From contig SFDG01000008.1 in NCBI GenBank assembly GCA_004558305.1, positions 1-44,174 of the forward strand: 44,174 nt of DNA. Direction: 5' to 3'. The notes under the pieces are model-generated. The model saw nothing but the letters and a program-made list of their open reading frames with translations, was not told the DNA's origin and ran no database searches. Every line of letters starts with the position of its first letter. Position 1 is the stretch's first letter. This document shows positions 22,810-31,436 of this stretch, piece by piece. Made by a program: the position numbers and the translations under genes. The DNA is from Phocaeicola plebeius (GTDB lineage Bacteria > Bacteroidota > Bacteroidia > Bacteroidales > Bacteroidaceae).

Positions 22810-23553
22810 TTAATATAAGTTGTCTATTTTCCCGGGCTGCGTGCTCCGGTACGCCTGCATCAGTTCGAAGCATTGCTGCGGGTCGAACCCACGTGCCTTG
22901 GCATATTCGTCGGCCAGGATACGGTGCATCTCGGGAGTGGCCGGCAGCCGTTCGAAGTTCTTGCAGCCCGCCTTCACATCCAAAGGACCCAGTGCCATCC
23001 GGTTCAGGTCGACCAGCTCCACCTGTACCTGCCCGTCGGGCAAAGGGCGGAACAGGATGTTGGCCCGCCCGTAATCCTTGTGCGCCATCTCGTGGTCGTG
23101 CAGGCAGGCCGTCGTCCGGGCAATGGCCCGCAGCACTTCCTCCTGGCAGTCGAAGGAGCGGGTAAACAAGTCCTCGTAGCGGTACGGGCAGTCGGATGCC
23201 ACGGTCACGAAATAGCTACGGCCGAACCGGAGCCCCTGGCGAAGGTTCATGTAGCCCACCGGCTGAGGCGTCCCCACGCCGATACGTTGCAAAGCCAGGG
23301 CATGGAGGTACGACCGCAGGGCCTTCGAGGGCCGCAAAAGGCCATAGACCCACTGGTTGATGACATGCGGACGGCGGAACGCCTTCACCACATAGTCCTT
23401 CCCCTGATAGGTAAGGCGGCGCAGCTGGTTGCGCCCGTTGTGGACCAGTGTCCCCTCCTCCCGGTCGAACCGTTCGGGGAGGCTCCGCATCCACTCCTCC
23501 ATCCCCTGGAAAGCAGGATGGAGGACCAGTGTACAATGATTCCAGTAACTCAT
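22810..23553 (-). CDS. WaaP/Kdo-kinase-like lipopolysaccharide kinase family protein
   Basis: 247 residues with a protein-kinase-like fold: a nucleotide-binding lysine in YVVKAF (Lys57), the catalytic loop AHKDYGRANILF (157-168: His158, Asp160, Asn165) and the metal-binding Asp182 in ELVDLNRM. This is the pattern of the LPS kinase (Kdo/WaaP) and InaA family, which phosphorylates core sugars of LPS on the cytoplasmic side. Its presence among core-type glycosyltransferases strongly suggests phosphorylation of a lipooligosaccharide core residue; the exact sugar is unknown. Fourteen nt from the preceding gene, 13 nt from the next. Confidence 0.85.
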   Translation of the reverse strand: MSYWNHCTLVLHPAFQGMEEWMRSLPERFDREEGTLVHNGRNQLRRLTYQGKDYVVKAFRRPHVINQWVYGLLRPSKALRSYLHALALQRIGVGTPQPVGYMNLRQGLRFGRSYFVTVASDCPYRYEDLFTRSFDCQEEVLRAIARTTACLHDHEMAHKDYGRANILFRPLPDGQVQVELVDLNRMALGPLDVKAGCKNFERLPATPEMHRILADEYAKARGFDPQQCFELMQAYRSTQPGKIDNLY

Positions 23554-23566
23554 GTTTTCTTCGCTA

Positions 23567-24283
23567 TCAGATTTTGTCCAGTCCCTTGGTGAATTTCAGC
23601 CAATAGTACTTCAGTGGGTTCGTATACTTGAGTTGCTTCCACGGACGGCTGCCGTGCGGGCGGTGCCAGACGGGCAGGTTGGCAAAGAGGTAGTTGCGGA
23701 ACCCCCGCTTCAATGCCTCGTGCGAGATGGTGACATCGAACCAGTTCTTCGAAGCATCCAGTTCGTCGAAATCGAAGGCACGGAGGAAACGGGGAGTCAG
23801 CAGCGAGCAGCAGAAGCTGCAATGCTTCTTTTCGGGATATACCTTTCCCTCCTGCCCCTTCGCATGGAGATAGGGATAGTTGACAGCCCCCTGCTCGTCC
23901 ACCGTCACAGCGGCGGCAATAGCACAATCGGTCCGCTCCTTCGCCCCGTCATACAGGTCCTGAAGGGTGTTTTCGCGGACCACCACATCCGATTCCACAA
24001 TCAGCAGACCGGCATCGTCCTCGATGGCTTCGTGGCGGGTCTTCTTCAGCACCAACAGGTAGTTGGGCGAAGGGTGGTCGGTCAGGTCGGCCAGGTTGAC
24101 CAGCCGGAAGTTCATCTCGCGGGCCGCCTGTTCCAGACGGCGGGTATTCTCAGGTGTACTGAAATCATTATAGATGGTATAGGTGAAAGGCACCTTCAGG
24201 TCAGATGCGAGAATGGCCTTGGCCGTTTCGAGGGTGAAGTCGATGGAGTCTTTCACCGGGGTGATGATATGCAGTCGGTTCAT
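23567..24283 (-). CDS. Family 2-like glycosyltransferase
   Basis: 238 residues. RLHIITPVKDSIDFTLETAKAI (3-24) and TYTIYNDFSTPENTRRL are the beginning of a GT-A fold; LLIVESDVVV supplies the acidic metal-binding segment, with Ser-Asp instead of the common Asp-X-Asp. C-terminal residues WHRPHGSRPWKQLKYTNP are basic and aromatic. No membrane helix. The ATG overlaps the glf stop by four bases (ATGA), implying translational coupling to glf; a furanose-related sugar transfer is therefore possible but not shown by the sequence. Confidence 0.82.
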   Translation of the reverse strand: MNRLHIITPVKDSIDFTLETAKAILASDLKVPFTYTIYNDFSTPENTRRLEQAAREMNFRLVNLADLTDHPSPNYLLVLKKTRHEAIEDDAGLLIVESDVVVRENTLQDLYDGAKERTDCAIAAAVTVDEQGAVNYPYLHAKGQEGKVYPEKKHCSFCCSLLTPRFLRAFDFDELDASKNWFDVTISHEALKRGFRNYLFANLPVWHRPHGSRPWKQLKYTNPLKYYWLKFTKGLDKI

Positions 24284-25401
24284 AGTGAAGAAGAATTGTT
24301 CAGCAGTTGTTGACTCAGTTCAAGGGCAGCCGCCACGGTATCGTCCATGTCGGCATAGGTATATTGTGCCAGCCGTCCGCCGAAGAAGACCCGCTCCTCC
24401 TGCCCGGCCAGCCGGCGGTATTCCTGATACATCCGGGAGTTCCGCTCGTCGTTCACCGGATAGTAGGGTTCTTTGCCCGGCGCAAACTCGTCGGGATATT
24501 CGTAGGTGATGACCGTCGTGGGCTGCGTCCCGAAATCGAAATGCTTGTGCTCGATGATGCGGGTGTAGGGCACCGCCCGTTCGGTATAGTTCACCACGGC
24601 ATTCCCCTGGAAGTCGGGCACGTCCAGGTGGCGGTGTTCGAAGCGCAGGCTGCGGTAGTCCAGCCTGCCGCACCGGTAGTCATAGAATTCATCGATGCAG
24701 CCGGTAAAGAGCAGGCGGTCTGCCAATGCCTCCAGTTCCTGCCGATGGGCAAAGAAATCGGTGTCCAGCCGCACCTCCACTCCCTCCAGCAAGGCATCGG
24801 TCAGGCCGTTATAGCCTCCCTTGGGAATACCCTGATAGGGATCGTTGAAGTAATTGTTGTCGAAGACGAAACGGAACGGCACACGCCGGATGATAAAAGC
24901 CGGCAGTTCCGTGGCAGGTCGTCCCCACTGCTTCTCGGTATAGCCCTGGATGAGGCAGCGGTAGATGTCGCGTCCGCAGAGCGACAGCGCCTGTTCCTCC
25001 AGGTTGGCCGGTTCGGTGATATGGGCAAACTCCGCCCGTTGCTCATCGATCTTGGCCCGGGCTTCTGCCGGTGTCCGGACTCCCCAGAGCTGGTAGAAGG
25101 TATTCATGTTGAACGGCAGGTTGTAGAGCTTCCCCTCGAAACAGGCCAAGGGAGAATTCGTGAAGCGGTTGAACTCCACCAGCCTGCCCACATACTCCCA
25201 GATATCCCGGCGATGGGTATGGAAGATATGTGCTCCATAGCGATGGACGGCAATGCCCTCCATCTCCTGACAATAAATGTTTCCGCCTGCGTGCGTACGT
25301 TTGTCGATGACCAGACACCGCTTGCCCGCCTTCCTTGCCTCGTGGGCGAAGACGGCTCCAAACAGTCCGGCTCCCACTATCAGATAGTCATATTGCTTCA
25401 T
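24280..25401 (-). CDS. glf: UDP-galactopyranose mutase
   Basis: 373 residues from the ATG at 25399-25401. An in-frame TTG at 25432-25434 is rejected because it lies inside the -7 promoter element. The enzyme uses reduced FAD to convert UDP-galactopyranose to UDP-galactofuranose. Seen: YDYLIVGAGLFGAVFA (4-19) for FAD binding, VIDKRTHAGGNIYC, HRYGAHIFHTH, the flexible-loop region YTEKQWGRPATELP, and the C-terminal block GRLAQYTYADMDDTV. It is the first gene of the operon and defines its chemistry: the downstream transferases probably include at least one Galf transferase. Confidence 0.97.
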   Translation of the reverse strand: MKQYDYLIVGAGLFGAVFAHEARKAGKRCLVIDKRTHAGGNIYCQEMEGIAVHRYGAHIFHTHRRDIWEYVGRLVEFNRFTNSPLACFEGKLYNLPFNMNTFYQLWGVRTPAEARAKIDEQRAEFAHITEPANLEEQALSLCGRDIYRCLIQGYTEKQWGRPATELPAFIIRRVPFRFVFDNNYFNDPYQGIPKGGYNGLTDALLEGVEVRLDTDFFAHRQELEALADRLLFTGCIDEFYDYRCGRLDYRSLRFEHRHLDVPDFQGNAVVNYTERAVPYTRIIEHKHFDFGTQPTTVITYEYPDEFAPGKEPYYPVNDERNSRMYQEYRRLAGQEERVFFGGRLAQYTYADMDDTVAAALELSQQLLNNSSSL

Positions 25402-25431
25402 GCGCTGTTCGTTGTTCTGTGATTTATCGGC

Positions 25432-25462
25432 CAAATCTAAACAAAGATTTCCGTTCGGCCAA
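25432..25462 (-). promoter_or_regulatory. Promoter of the glf glycan operon
   Basis: On the minus strand TTG (25460-25462), 20 nt, then TAGATTTG (25432-25439). The leader is about 25-30 nt. It drives the only promoter-like region found for the six genes. Confidence 0.65.
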
Positions 25463-25482
25463 TTAATCTGTCATAAAAATCG

Positions 25483-25490
25483 TAACTTTG
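25483..25490 (+). promoter_or_regulatory. -7 element of the pdxB promoter
   Basis: TAACTTTG matches TAnnTTTG, 24 nt before the pdxB ATG. No obvious -33. It is divergent from the glf promoter 40 bp away. Confidence 0.5.
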
Positions 25491-25514
25491 CACGTACTTA
25501 ACCAGAAATAGCCC

Positions 25515-26534
25515 ATGAAAGTAATTGTCGACAACAAGATACCTTATATAAAAGAGGCCATCGAGGCGCTGGCCGACGAGGTGGTGTACCTGCCGGGACA
25601 GTCGTTTACGCCCCAAGTGGTGAAGGAGGCCGATGCCCTGCTGATCCGTACCCGTACCCGTTGCGACCGCTCGCTGCTGGAAGGCAGCCGGGTCCGCTTC
25701 ATCGGTACGGCCACCATCGGGTTCGACCATATCGATACCGACTATTGCCGGACGGCCAGAATTGCGTGGAGCAACTGCCCGGGCTGCAACGCCGGTGCCG
25801 TGGAACAATACCTTCACTCTGTCTTGCTGTTGCTGCAACGCGAAAAGGGAGTCGACCTCCGACAGTCCTGCCTCGGGGTGGTAGGTGTGGGCCATGTGGG
25901 CAGCCGGGTAGCGGCCATGGCCGAACGGCTGGGACTGCGCGTCCTGCGCAACGACCCGCCCCGTGCCGACCGCGGCGAACCAGGCTTCGTCCCGTTGGAA
26001 ACCCTGGCGGCCGAGTGCAACCTGCTCTCTTTCCACACACCGCTGATCCGCGAGAGCAAGTACTGCACGTTCCATCTGGCCGATGCTTCCTTCCTCCGTT
26101 CGCTCCGGCAGCAGCCATACCTTATTAATACGGCCCGCGGCGAAGTGACCGACACGGCCGCCCTACTGTCCGCCCTGGAAGAAGGACAACTGGCCGGTGC
26201 CGTCCTCGATGTCTGGGAAAACGAGCCGAACATCAACCGGGAACTGCTGGACAAGGTGTTCATCGGCACCCCCCACATCGCCGGCTATTCTGCCGACGGC
26301 AAGGCCAATGCCACCCGCATGGTGCTGCAGGCATTCTGCCGGCATTTCGGGAAACGGGCCGACTTTTCCATCGAACCGCCCGAACTGCCTCATGCCCCTT
26401 ACGACGAACGGCCCGACATCCGCCAGCTCCAGCAGTACAACCCCCACCGGGACTGTGACGCCCTCCGCGCACGGCCTGACTTGTTCGAACAGTTACGGGG
26501 CGATTACCCCCTCCGAAGGGAAGGCGGAAGCTGA
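25515..26534 (+). CDS. pdxB: 4-phosphoerythronate dehydrogenase (vitamin B6 synthesis)
   Basis: 339 residues, somewhat shorter than the roughly 380 of the enterobacterial enzyme. It oxidises 4-phospho-D-erythronate in the DXP-dependent route to pyridoxal phosphate. Seen: IVDNKIPYIKEAIE at the start, the substrate region GTATIGFDHID, NCPGCNAGAVEQY, the nucleotide-binding GVGHVG (124-129), INTARGE, LDVWENEP and the catalytic histidine in GTPHIAGYS. The C-terminal dimerisation domain is present but abbreviated. Single gene, divergent from glf; 208 nt separate it from acpP. Confidence 0.94.
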   Translation: MKVIVDNKIPYIKEAIEALADEVVYLPGQSFTPQVVKEADALLIRTRTRCDRSLLEGSRVRFIGTATIGFDHIDTDYCRTARIAWSNCPGCNAGAVEQYLHSVLLLLQREKGVDLRQSCLGVVGVGHVGSRVAAMAERLGLRVLRNDPPRADRGEPGFVPLETLAAECNLLSFHTPLIRESKYCTFHLADASFLRSLRQQPYLINTARGEVTDTAALLSALEEGQLAGAVLDVWENEPNINRELLDKVFIGTPHIAGYSADGKANATRMVLQAFCRHFGKRADFSIEPPELPHAPYDERPDIRQLQQYNPHRDCDALRARPDLFEQLRGDYPLRREGGS

Positions 26535-26587
26535 CTCCGGCTTCAGCCCTTCATTTGCTGTCTCGTGTTATCAAAAAGGCCCCTTTT

Positions 26588-26632
26588 AGGCCGAAATCGG
26601 CCTTCAGGTGCACATATTTGCTAAAAATGTGC
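26588..26632. repeat. Two small inverted repeats between pdxB and acpP
   Basis: AGGCCG/CGGCCT (26588-26593 and 26598-26603) and GCACAT/ATGTGC (26610-26615 and 26627-26632). No T run follows either. They lie upstream of the acpP promoter; they may end pdxB transcripts or bind a regulator of the lipid genes. Confidence 0.35.
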
Positions 26633-26660
26633 AAAGAGCATGCATTTATTTGCCCGAATA

Positions 26661-26692
26661 TTTGTTTAGTAGCAGAAATATTTCTTCCTTTG
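26661..26692 (+). promoter_or_regulatory. Promoter of the acpP-fabF-rnc operon
   Basis: TTTG (26661-26664), 20 nt, then TTCCTTTG (26685-26692), which differs from TAnnTTTG at one base. Leader about 44 nt. Confidence 0.55.
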
Positions 26693-26742
26693 CACCGAAA
26701 AATAAACAAAATACTCTATTTATAAACTAAAATTTGAAAATT

Positions 26743-26979
26743 ATGTCTGACATCGCATTAAAAGTACAGAAGATTATCGTTGATAAACTGGGTGTAGAAG
26801 AATCAGAAGTTACTCCTGAAGCCAGCTTCACTAACGACTTGGGTGCAGATTCCCTGGACACTGTAGAGCTGATCATGGAATTTGAAAAGGAATTCGGTAT
26901 CTCTATTCCTGACGACCAGGCAGAAAAAATCCAGACTGTAGGTGACGCTATTGCTTATATCGAAGCTAACGCAAAATAA
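26743..26979 (+). CDS. acpP: Acyl carrier protein
   Basis: 78 residues, strongly acidic. The ATG at 26743 (MSDIALKVQKIIVDKLG) is chosen over an upstream in-frame TTG. Ser37 in GADSLDTVE is the site of 4'-phosphopantetheine attachment. It carries growing chains in type II fatty-acid synthesis in the cytosol, and supplies acyl groups for lipid A. It is followed 12 nt later by fabF, the usual Bacteroidetes arrangement. Codon use is biased to highly expressed patterns. Confidence 0.98.
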   Translation: MSDIALKVQKIIVDKLGVEESEVTPEASFTNDLGADSLDTVELIMEFEKEFGISIPDDQAEKIQTVGDAIAYIEANAK

Positions 26980-26991
26980 GCATTGCCCCCT

Positions 26992-28257
26992 ATGGAGTTA
27001 AAAAGAGTAGTAGTAACAGGTCTTGGTGCGCTCACGCCGCTTGGCAATACGGTTCCCGAATTTTGGGAAAACCTGGTGAACGGAGTAAGCGGGGCAGGGC
27101 CTATTACTCATTTTGATGCGTCCAAATTCAAGACACAGTTCGCTTGTGAGGTAAAGAACTTCGATGCGTCCAAGTTCATCGACCGCAAGGAAGCCCGCAA
27201 GATGGACCTGTATACCCAGTATGCCATGGCCGTGGCTCACGAGGCAGTTGCCGACTCGGGAATGGACCTTGAGACAGAAGACCTGAACCGTATCGGTGTT
27301 ATCTTGGGTGTAGGTATCGGCGGCATCCATACGTTTGAGGAGGAAGTGGCCGGCTACGAAAAGACCAAAGATACCATCGGTCCGAAATACAATCCGTTCT
27401 TCATCCCGAAGATGATTGCCGACATCGCTTCCGGCCAGATTTCCATCAAGTATGGTTTCCATGGTCCGAACTTCACGACCACTTCGGCCTGCGCATCTTC
27501 TTCCAACGCTATCTGCGACGCTTTCAACTATATCCGTCTGGGCAAGGCCAATGCCATTGTCACCGGCGGTGCAGAAGCAGCCATTTTCCCTGCAGGTGTA
27601 GGTGGCTTCAATGCCATGCATGCCCTCTCCACCCGCAACGATGACCCGACCCACGCTTCCCGTCCGTTCAGCGCCAGCCGCGACGGTTTCATCATGGGCG
27701 AAGGGGCCGGCTGTCTGGTGCTGGAAGAACTGGAGCACGCCAAAGCACGTGGTGCCAAGATTTATGCTGAGCTCGCCGGTACCGGTGCATCGGCTGACGC
27801 TTATCACCTCACCGCTTCCCATCCCGAAGGACTGGGTGCCATTCTCGTGATGCAGAATGCACTCGAAGATGCCGGTTTGCAGCCCGAGGACATTGACTAC
27901 ATCAATGTTCACGGCACATCGACACCCGTCGGCGACGTTTCGGAAGTGAAGGCCATCAAGGAAGTGTTCGGCGAACACGCCTACCGACTGAACATCAGTT
28001 CCACCAAGTCGATGACAGGTCACCTGCTGGGTGCAACGGGAGCAGTGGAGGCCATCGCCTGCACGTTGTCTGTTAAGAATGACATTGTTCCTCCTACCAT
28101 CAACCATGAAGAAGGTGACAACGACGAAAACATCGACTACAACCTGAACTTCACGTTCAACAAGGCACAGCAACGTACCGTTCGTGCCGCATTGAGCAAT
28201 ACGTTTGGTTTCGGCGGACACAATGCATGTGTAATCATTAAAAAATACACTGAATAA
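26992..28257 (+). CDS. fabF: 3-oxoacyl-ACP synthase II
   Basis: 421 residues from the ATG at 26992; an in-frame TTG at 26983 is not needed. It condenses malonyl-ACP with acyl-ACP to elongate fatty acids. Seen: RVVVTGLGALTPLGN (5-19), the nucleophile Cys167 in TTSACASSSNAI, His307 in NVHGTSTPVGD, His344 in KSMTGHLLGATG, and the end NTFGFGGHNACVI. Full length and complete catalytic triad. Between acpP and rnc in one operon; the rnc GTG follows after 3 nt. Confidence 0.98.
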   Translation: MELKRVVVTGLGALTPLGNTVPEFWENLVNGVSGAGPITHFDASKFKTQFACEVKNFDASKFIDRKEARKMDLYTQYAMAVAHEAVADSGMDLETEDLNRIGVILGVGIGGIHTFEEEVAGYEKTKDTIGPKYNPFFIPKMIADIASGQISIKYGFHGPNFTTTSACASSSNAICDAFNYIRLGKANAIVTGGAEAAIFPAGVGGFNAMHALSTRNDDPTHASRPFSASRDGFIMGEGAGCLVLEELEHAKARGAKIYAELAGTGASADAYHLTASHPEGLGAILVMQNALEDAGLQPEDIDYINVHGTSTPVGDVSEVKAIKEVFGEHAYRLNISSTKSMTGHLLGATGAVEAIACTLSVKNDIVPPTINHEEGDNDENIDYNLNFTFNKAQQRTVRAALSNTFGFGGHNACVIIKKYTE

Positions 28258-28260
28258 ACT

Positions 28261-29253
28261 GTGTTTGGAAATATTACTGATAAGATAAGACTCCTTTTCC
28301 GCAAGGACAAGGAGCCTTATCTTTGTTTTTACAGGATGTTGGGGTTCTATCCCCGCAATATCGAACTCTACCAGCAGGCACTGCTGCACAAGTCGTCGTC
28401 GGTAAAGTCGGAAAAGGGCCGGTTGCTCAACAATGAGCGGCTGGAGTTCCTGGGCGATGCCATTCTGGATGCCGTAGTAGCCGATATCGTCTACAAACGG
28501 TTCGAAGGCAAGCGCGAAGGCTTCCTCACCAACACCCGCTCGAAAATCGTGCAGCGCGACACGCTGAACCGGGTCGCCGTACAGATCGGACTCGACAAGC
28601 TCATCAAGTCGGCCACCCGTCAGTCGTCGCACAACAGTTACCTGTGCGGCAATGCCTTCGAGGCACTGGTGGGAGCCATTTACCTGGACCGGGGCTATGA
28701 GGCCTGCATGAAGTTCATGGAAGAACGTATCATCGCTCCCTACCTGAACCTGGAGAAGGTGTCGCGCAAGGAAGTGAACTTCAAGTCGAAACTCATCGAA
28801 TGGAGCCAGAAGAACAAGTTCCAGGTGACCTTCGAACTGGCTGGCCAGTCGGTCGATGAAGACCAGAATCCGGTCTTCGAGACACAGGTGCTGGTGGAAT
28901 CGCTGAAAGCCGGTCACGGCAAGGGGTATTCCAAGAAGGAGTCGCAGCAGGAAGCTGCCCGCGAAACCTTACAGCTCATCAAGAGCAACCCGAAGTTCAT
29001 CGACTCCATCTTTGCCGTCAAGGCCGAACGCGAACAGGCGGCAGCCCCGAAAGAGGAAGAAACACCTGCCGTACCCATGGTCCCCACCGCTACCTTGCAG
29101 GAAGTGAAGAAGCAGGAACTGAAACCGGAGCCGGAACAGCAGCACGAGGACGACCCGGACGATACACCGATGCAGCGGTATGACGACGACATGGAGCGCA
29201 TCATCGCCGAAGCGGAGGAAGCCGCTTTCTCCAAGCATGCCGGGCAAGAATAA
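28261..29253 (+). CDS. rnc: Ribonuclease III with an acidic C-terminal extension
   Basis: 330 residues, about 80-100 longer than E. coli RNase III. GTG start at 28261, three nt after fabF; the first ATG would delete the N-terminal helix. It cuts double-stranded RNA, e.g. rRNA precursors. Seen: signature NERLEFLGDAILD (58-70), second catalytic block GNAFEALVGAIYLDRGY (130-146) with Glu134, and a dsRNA-binding domain (about 173-242: NFKSKLIEWSQKNKF, then GYSKKESQQEAARETL). Residues 243-330 are a low-complexity tail rich in Glu, Gln, Pro and Asp ending in EEAAFSKHAGQE; its role is unknown. Third gene of the acpP operon. Confidence 0.95.
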   Translation: MFGNITDKIRLLFRKDKEPYLCFYRMLGFYPRNIELYQQALLHKSSSVKSEKGRLLNNERLEFLGDAILDAVVADIVYKRFEGKREGFLTNTRSKIVQRDTLNRVAVQIGLDKLIKSATRQSSHNSYLCGNAFEALVGAIYLDRGYEACMKFMEERIIAPYLNLEKVSRKEVNFKSKLIEWSQKNKFQVTFELAGQSVDEDQNPVFETQVLVESLKAGHGKGYSKKESQQEAARETLQLIKSNPKFIDSIFAVKAEREQAAAPKEEETPAVPMVPTATLQEVKKQELKPEPEQQHEDDPDDTPMQRYDDDMERIIAEAEEAAFSKHAGQE

Positions 29254-29281
29254 CCTTAAAGTTATCTATTTTGCTATCAAT

Positions 29282-31426
29282 ATGAATTTTACCCAATCAC
29301 TTGTCGTAGCCACCCTCATGGGAGCTTCGACCGCCGTATTCGCACAGACTACGGCTACACATGTCAATCCGTTCCTCACGGAATACAAGACTCCTTACGG
29401 CGTACCGCCTTTCGAGGAAATCACCATCCAGGATTACCGGGAGGGGATGCTGAAGGGGATGGAGGAACAGAAACAGGAGATTCAGGCCATTGTCAGCAAT
29501 CCGGAAGCTCCGTCGTTCCAGAACACCATCGTCGCCCTGGACCAGTGCGGCAAACTGCTGAACAAGGTTCAGATTGTATTCGGTGGCCTGAACAGTGCCA
29601 ACACTTCGGCCGAGATGCAGGCCCTGAGCAAGGAAATGACTCCCTTGCTGTCTGCCCATCGCGACGACATTTCTCTGAACGCAGGTCTCTTTGCCCGCGT
29701 CAAGGCCGTCTATGACCAGCGGGAACAACTGCACCTGAATGCGGAAGACAGCAAACTGCTGGAAAATACCTACAAGAGCTTTGCCCGCAACGGTGCGAAC
29801 CTGAGCGAAGCCGACCAACAGAAACTGCGCGAACTGAACAGCCAGATTTCTATGCTGCAGCTCACCTTCGGACAGAACATGCTGAAAGAAACCAATGCCT
29901 TCAAGCTGGTGATTGAAGATCCGGCCGACCTGTCCGGCCTGCCGGCTACCCTGATTGCCGGAGCTGCCGAAACGGCCAAGGCCCAAGGGCTGGAGGGCAA
30001 GTGGGTCTTCACCTTGCAGAACCCCAGTATCATGCCGTTCCTGCAGTATGCCGACAACCGCGAACTGCGCGAACGCATCTTCAAGGCATATACCAACCGC
30101 GGCAACAACGGCAACGATGCCGACAACAAGAAGGTGGTGCGCGACCTTGTGGCAGCCCGACTGGAGAAAGCACGGCTGATGGGTTTCCAGGACTATGCTT
30201 CGATGGCTCTTGAAGACCGTATGGCCCAGAACGAGGAAAATGTCTACAACCTGCTCGACCAGCTGTGGACACCTGCCTTGAACAAAGCCAAGGAAGAACT
30301 GGCCGACATCAAGGCAGAAATCAAGAAAGACGGCAAGAAGTTCGAACCGCAGGGATGGGACTGGCGCTACTATTTCGAGAAAGCCAAGAAGGCCCGCTTC
30401 AACATCGATGAAAACGAGGTGCGCCCCTACCTGGAACTGAACAATGTGCTGGGCGGTGTGTTCTATGTGGCCAACCGTCTCTACGGCATCCACTTCCGTC
30501 CGCTGAGCTACATGCCGAAGCCGCACCCCGAAGCTCAGGTCTTCGAATGTACAGACAACGACGGGAAGCTGCTGGGCATCATCTACTTCGATTTCTTCCC
30601 CCGCGAAAGCAAACGGGGCGGTGCCTGGTGTGGCAGCTATCGTCCGCAGACTTATGATGCCCACGGCAACAAGGTAGTGCCCATCGTGACCATTGTCTGC
30701 AACTTCACCAAGCCGTCTGCCGGTGAGCCTGCGCTGCTGAGTGCGGACGAAACCGAAACCTTGTTCCACGAGTTCGGACACGGTCTGCACGGTCTCTTCC
30801 GCGATGTGCACTATTCAGGTGTCAGCGGTGTGCCCCGCGACTTTGTCGAACTGCCCTCGCAGGTGGACGAGCACTGGGCCTTCGAGCCCGAAGTGCTGAA
30901 GGTATATGCCAAGCATTACCAGACCGGCGAAGTGATGCCGGCTGACCTGATCGAAAAACTCGACAAGAGCGGCAAGTACGGACAGGGATTTGCCACTGTG
31001 GAATACCTGGCGGCTTCGCTGCTCGACATGGACTTCCACACCTTGAAGGAAGTGCCGGCCGACCTGGATGTCATGAAATTCGAGGACCAGGTATTGGGCA
31101 AACGGGGACTGCTGAAACAGATTCCTTCGCGCTACCGCACCACCTACTTCAACCATACCATGGGCGGCGGCTACACGGCCGGCTACTACAGCTACATTTG
31201 GGCGGAAGTGCTCGACTGTGATGCGTACGGTGCCTATACCGAGAGCGGAGACATCTTTAACCAGGAGATTGCCGCCAAGTTCCGCAAGTATGTCCTGTCG
31301 CCGGGCGGCATCAATGATGCCATGAAGATGTACACGGATTTCCGAGGCAAGACTCCCGACATCAAGTATCTGCTGGAAAAGCGTGGACTGGAGCCCTCGA
31401 AGTCCTTGAAGAAGAAAAAGGAATAA
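29282..31426 (+). CDS. dcp: Exported peptidyl-dipeptidase Dcp (M3 metallopeptidase)
   Basis: 714 residues from the ATG at 29282, giving a clean signal peptide (MNFTQSLVVATLMGASTAVFAQ); a longer in-frame start at 29180 would overlap rnc and spoil it. The zinc site is TLFHEFGHGLHGLF with His496, Glu497 and His500 (HExxH); the third ligand, a glutamate, is expected in the following helix region. Typical Dcp segments such as NPFLTEYKTPYGVPPFEEI, CNFTKPS and YSYIWAEVLDCDAY are present. Family knowledge: removes C-terminal dipeptides from oligopeptides; here in the periplasm. 28 nt after rnc. It converges with pfkA over a 16-bp hairpin. Confidence 0.96.
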   Translation: MNFTQSLVVATLMGASTAVFAQTTATHVNPFLTEYKTPYGVPPFEEITIQDYREGMLKGMEEQKQEIQAIVSNPEAPSFQNTIVALDQCGKLLNKVQIVFGGLNSANTSAEMQALSKEMTPLLSAHRDDISLNAGLFARVKAVYDQREQLHLNAEDSKLLENTYKSFARNGANLSEADQQKLRELNSQISMLQLTFGQNMLKETNAFKLVIEDPADLSGLPATLIAGAAETAKAQGLEGKWVFTLQNPSIMPFLQYADNRELRERIFKAYTNRGNNGNDADNKKVVRDLVAARLEKARLMGFQDYASMALEDRMAQNEENVYNLLDQLWTPALNKAKEELADIKAEIKKDGKKFEPQGWDWRYYFEKAKKARFNIDENEVRPYLELNNVLGGVFYVANRLYGIHFRPLSYMPKPHPEAQVFECTDNDGKLLGIIYFDFFPRESKRGGAWCGSYRPQTYDAHGNKVVPIVTIVCNFTKPSAGEPALLSADETETLFHEFGHGLHGLFRDVHYSGVSGVPRDFVELPSQVDEHWAFEPEVLKVYAKHYQTGEVMPADLIEKLDKSGKYGQGFATVEYLAASLLDMDFHTLKEVPADLDVMKFEDQVLGKRGLLKQIPSRYRTTYFNHTMGGGYTAGYYSYIWAEVLDCDAYGAYTESGDIFNQEIAAKFRKYVLSPGGINDAMKMYTDFRGKTPDIKYLLEKRGLEPSKSLKKKKE

Positions 31427-31436
31427 AGCTCTATAG

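Noticed and set aside
26998..28917. 639-codon minus-strand open frame across fabF and rnc
   Set aside because: It lies antisense to two fully recognisable genes with intact catalytic motifs. Its translation shows no domain; it arises from the codon bias of the sense genes.
29297..30811. 504-codon minus-strand open frame inside dcp
   Set aside because: Antisense shadow of a clear M3 peptidase; no recognisable protein sequence.
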